Shown here: in pieces, positions 63,524 through 64,000 of the stretch
Layout of the letters: each line of letters begins with the position of its first letter
How positions within the stretch are numbered: position 1 is the stretch's first letter
Source of the DNA: Erigeron canadensis
Taxonomy: Eukaryota; Streptophyta; Magnoliopsida; Asterales; Asteraceae
Assembly: GCF_010389155.1 (NCBI RefSeq)
Contig: NC_057762.1
Span: forward strand, 28,828,055 to 28,892,054
Length of the DNA: 64,000 nucleotides
Direction of reading: 5' to 3'
Position numbers and translations under genes: made by a program
The notes under the pieces: generated by a model
The model's input: the letters and a program-made list of their open reading frames with translations, nothing else
What the model was told of the DNA's origin: nothing
Database searches by the model: none

Positions 63524-63905
63524 AATTGGGATGCTTTTGTTTTTGGGTGAATTATTATATTTTGCATGCATGCATGAGTGGTATATAGCCTCAACTATTG
63601 AGCTAGCCATCTGCAGTGAAGTTTCCAATATATAGTCAAAGTTGTGTTTTAAGATAGAATTTCTAAGAAACGGATATCCAAATTTGAATTTTGGCGCAAG
63701 ATAATAGATATGGCAAAAGTACGTACGGTCCAAAATATTTGAAGAATAGTCAAACCTGTTAAGCTAGCTAGCGAGACAGTAACATTAACTTTATTTGTTT
63801 TGTAGTTTGTACGTAGCATATGAAGTTAGGCAAGCTTTCAAATAATTGATTATGAGTTCAAGAGTACTTCAAGTCGGTCGATCGTACTATACATTGATAT
63901 AGAAT
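63524..63905 (-). repeat. duplicated P450 promoter, copy B
   Basis: Matches 57963-58340. Compared with copy A it has small insertions near 63775 and 63805 and a shorter TATA run. Confidence 0.8.
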
Positions 63906-64000
63906 TTTGTTCAGATAACTGTCATTTAAGCATTAATGAAAATTTATAAGAGTTCAAGTAAGAGGTGACTAATTTGGATACACACTACAAATATTTGGCC
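63906..64000. other. window end
   Basis: Sequence beyond the P450 duplication; nothing recognised. Confidence 0.4.

Noticed and set aside
62447..63733. N-terminal extension of P450 copy B by 70 residues
   Set aside because: The extra part overlaps the promoter duplicated from copy A, and the standard membrane anchor begins at MEILN (63523).

Overview
The window looks like plant nuclear DNA from a eudicot. It is AT-rich, has GT-AG introns of 80 bp to over 1 kb, and carries plant-specific families: an AMT1 ammonium transporter, an EMS1-type receptor kinase, a PORR organelle RNA-binding protein, a CYP71-clan P450 pair and a COR27/28-like protein. An asterid, perhaps of the daisy family, is my guess from the repeat types and P450 style; the sequence alone does not prove it.

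Layout. 1-6.3 kb: intact intronless AMT1 gene between direct-repeat flanks. 6.9-10.1 kb: decayed protein phosphatase inhibitor-2 gene. 10-19 kb: accessory DNA with a SINE-like element, a Helitron-like element, two MITEs, a LINE 3' fragment and a decayed Ty1/copia element. 20.2-21.4 kb: three-exon COR27/28-like gene (minus). 23.5-24.9 kb: intronless multi-pass membrane protein resembling TMEM161. 25.4-29.3 kb: EMS1-like LRR receptor kinase (minus). 29.3-42.3 kb: gene-poor repeat block with a foldback MITE, two Helitrons joined head to tail, a copia remnant split by a 2.2-kb probable solo LTR with a 5-bp target duplication and two minisatellites, a hAT MITE with an 8-bp target duplication, and another MITE. 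42.5-45.4 kb: PORR gene with a probable 5'-UTR intron. 48.6-50.3 kb: five-exon ribosomal protein eL24 gene. 52.0-54.3 kb: five-exon rhomboid protease gene. 56.2-63.9 kb: two tandem, nearly identical, apparently functional two-exon cytochrome P450 genes (minus).

The genes do not form a pathway or operon. They are independent eukaryotic genes separated by transposon-rich DNA. The clearest linked group is the P450 tandem pair, a recent duplication that carried its promoter. I did not find an obviously new multi-gene system. The most notable features are the P450 pair with an unusual I-helix, the inhibitor-2 pseudogene, the short COR27/28-like gene, the abutting Helitrons and the nested LTR with its minisatellites. 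Splice sites were chosen by eye from frame continuity, GT/AG borders and remembered family patterns.
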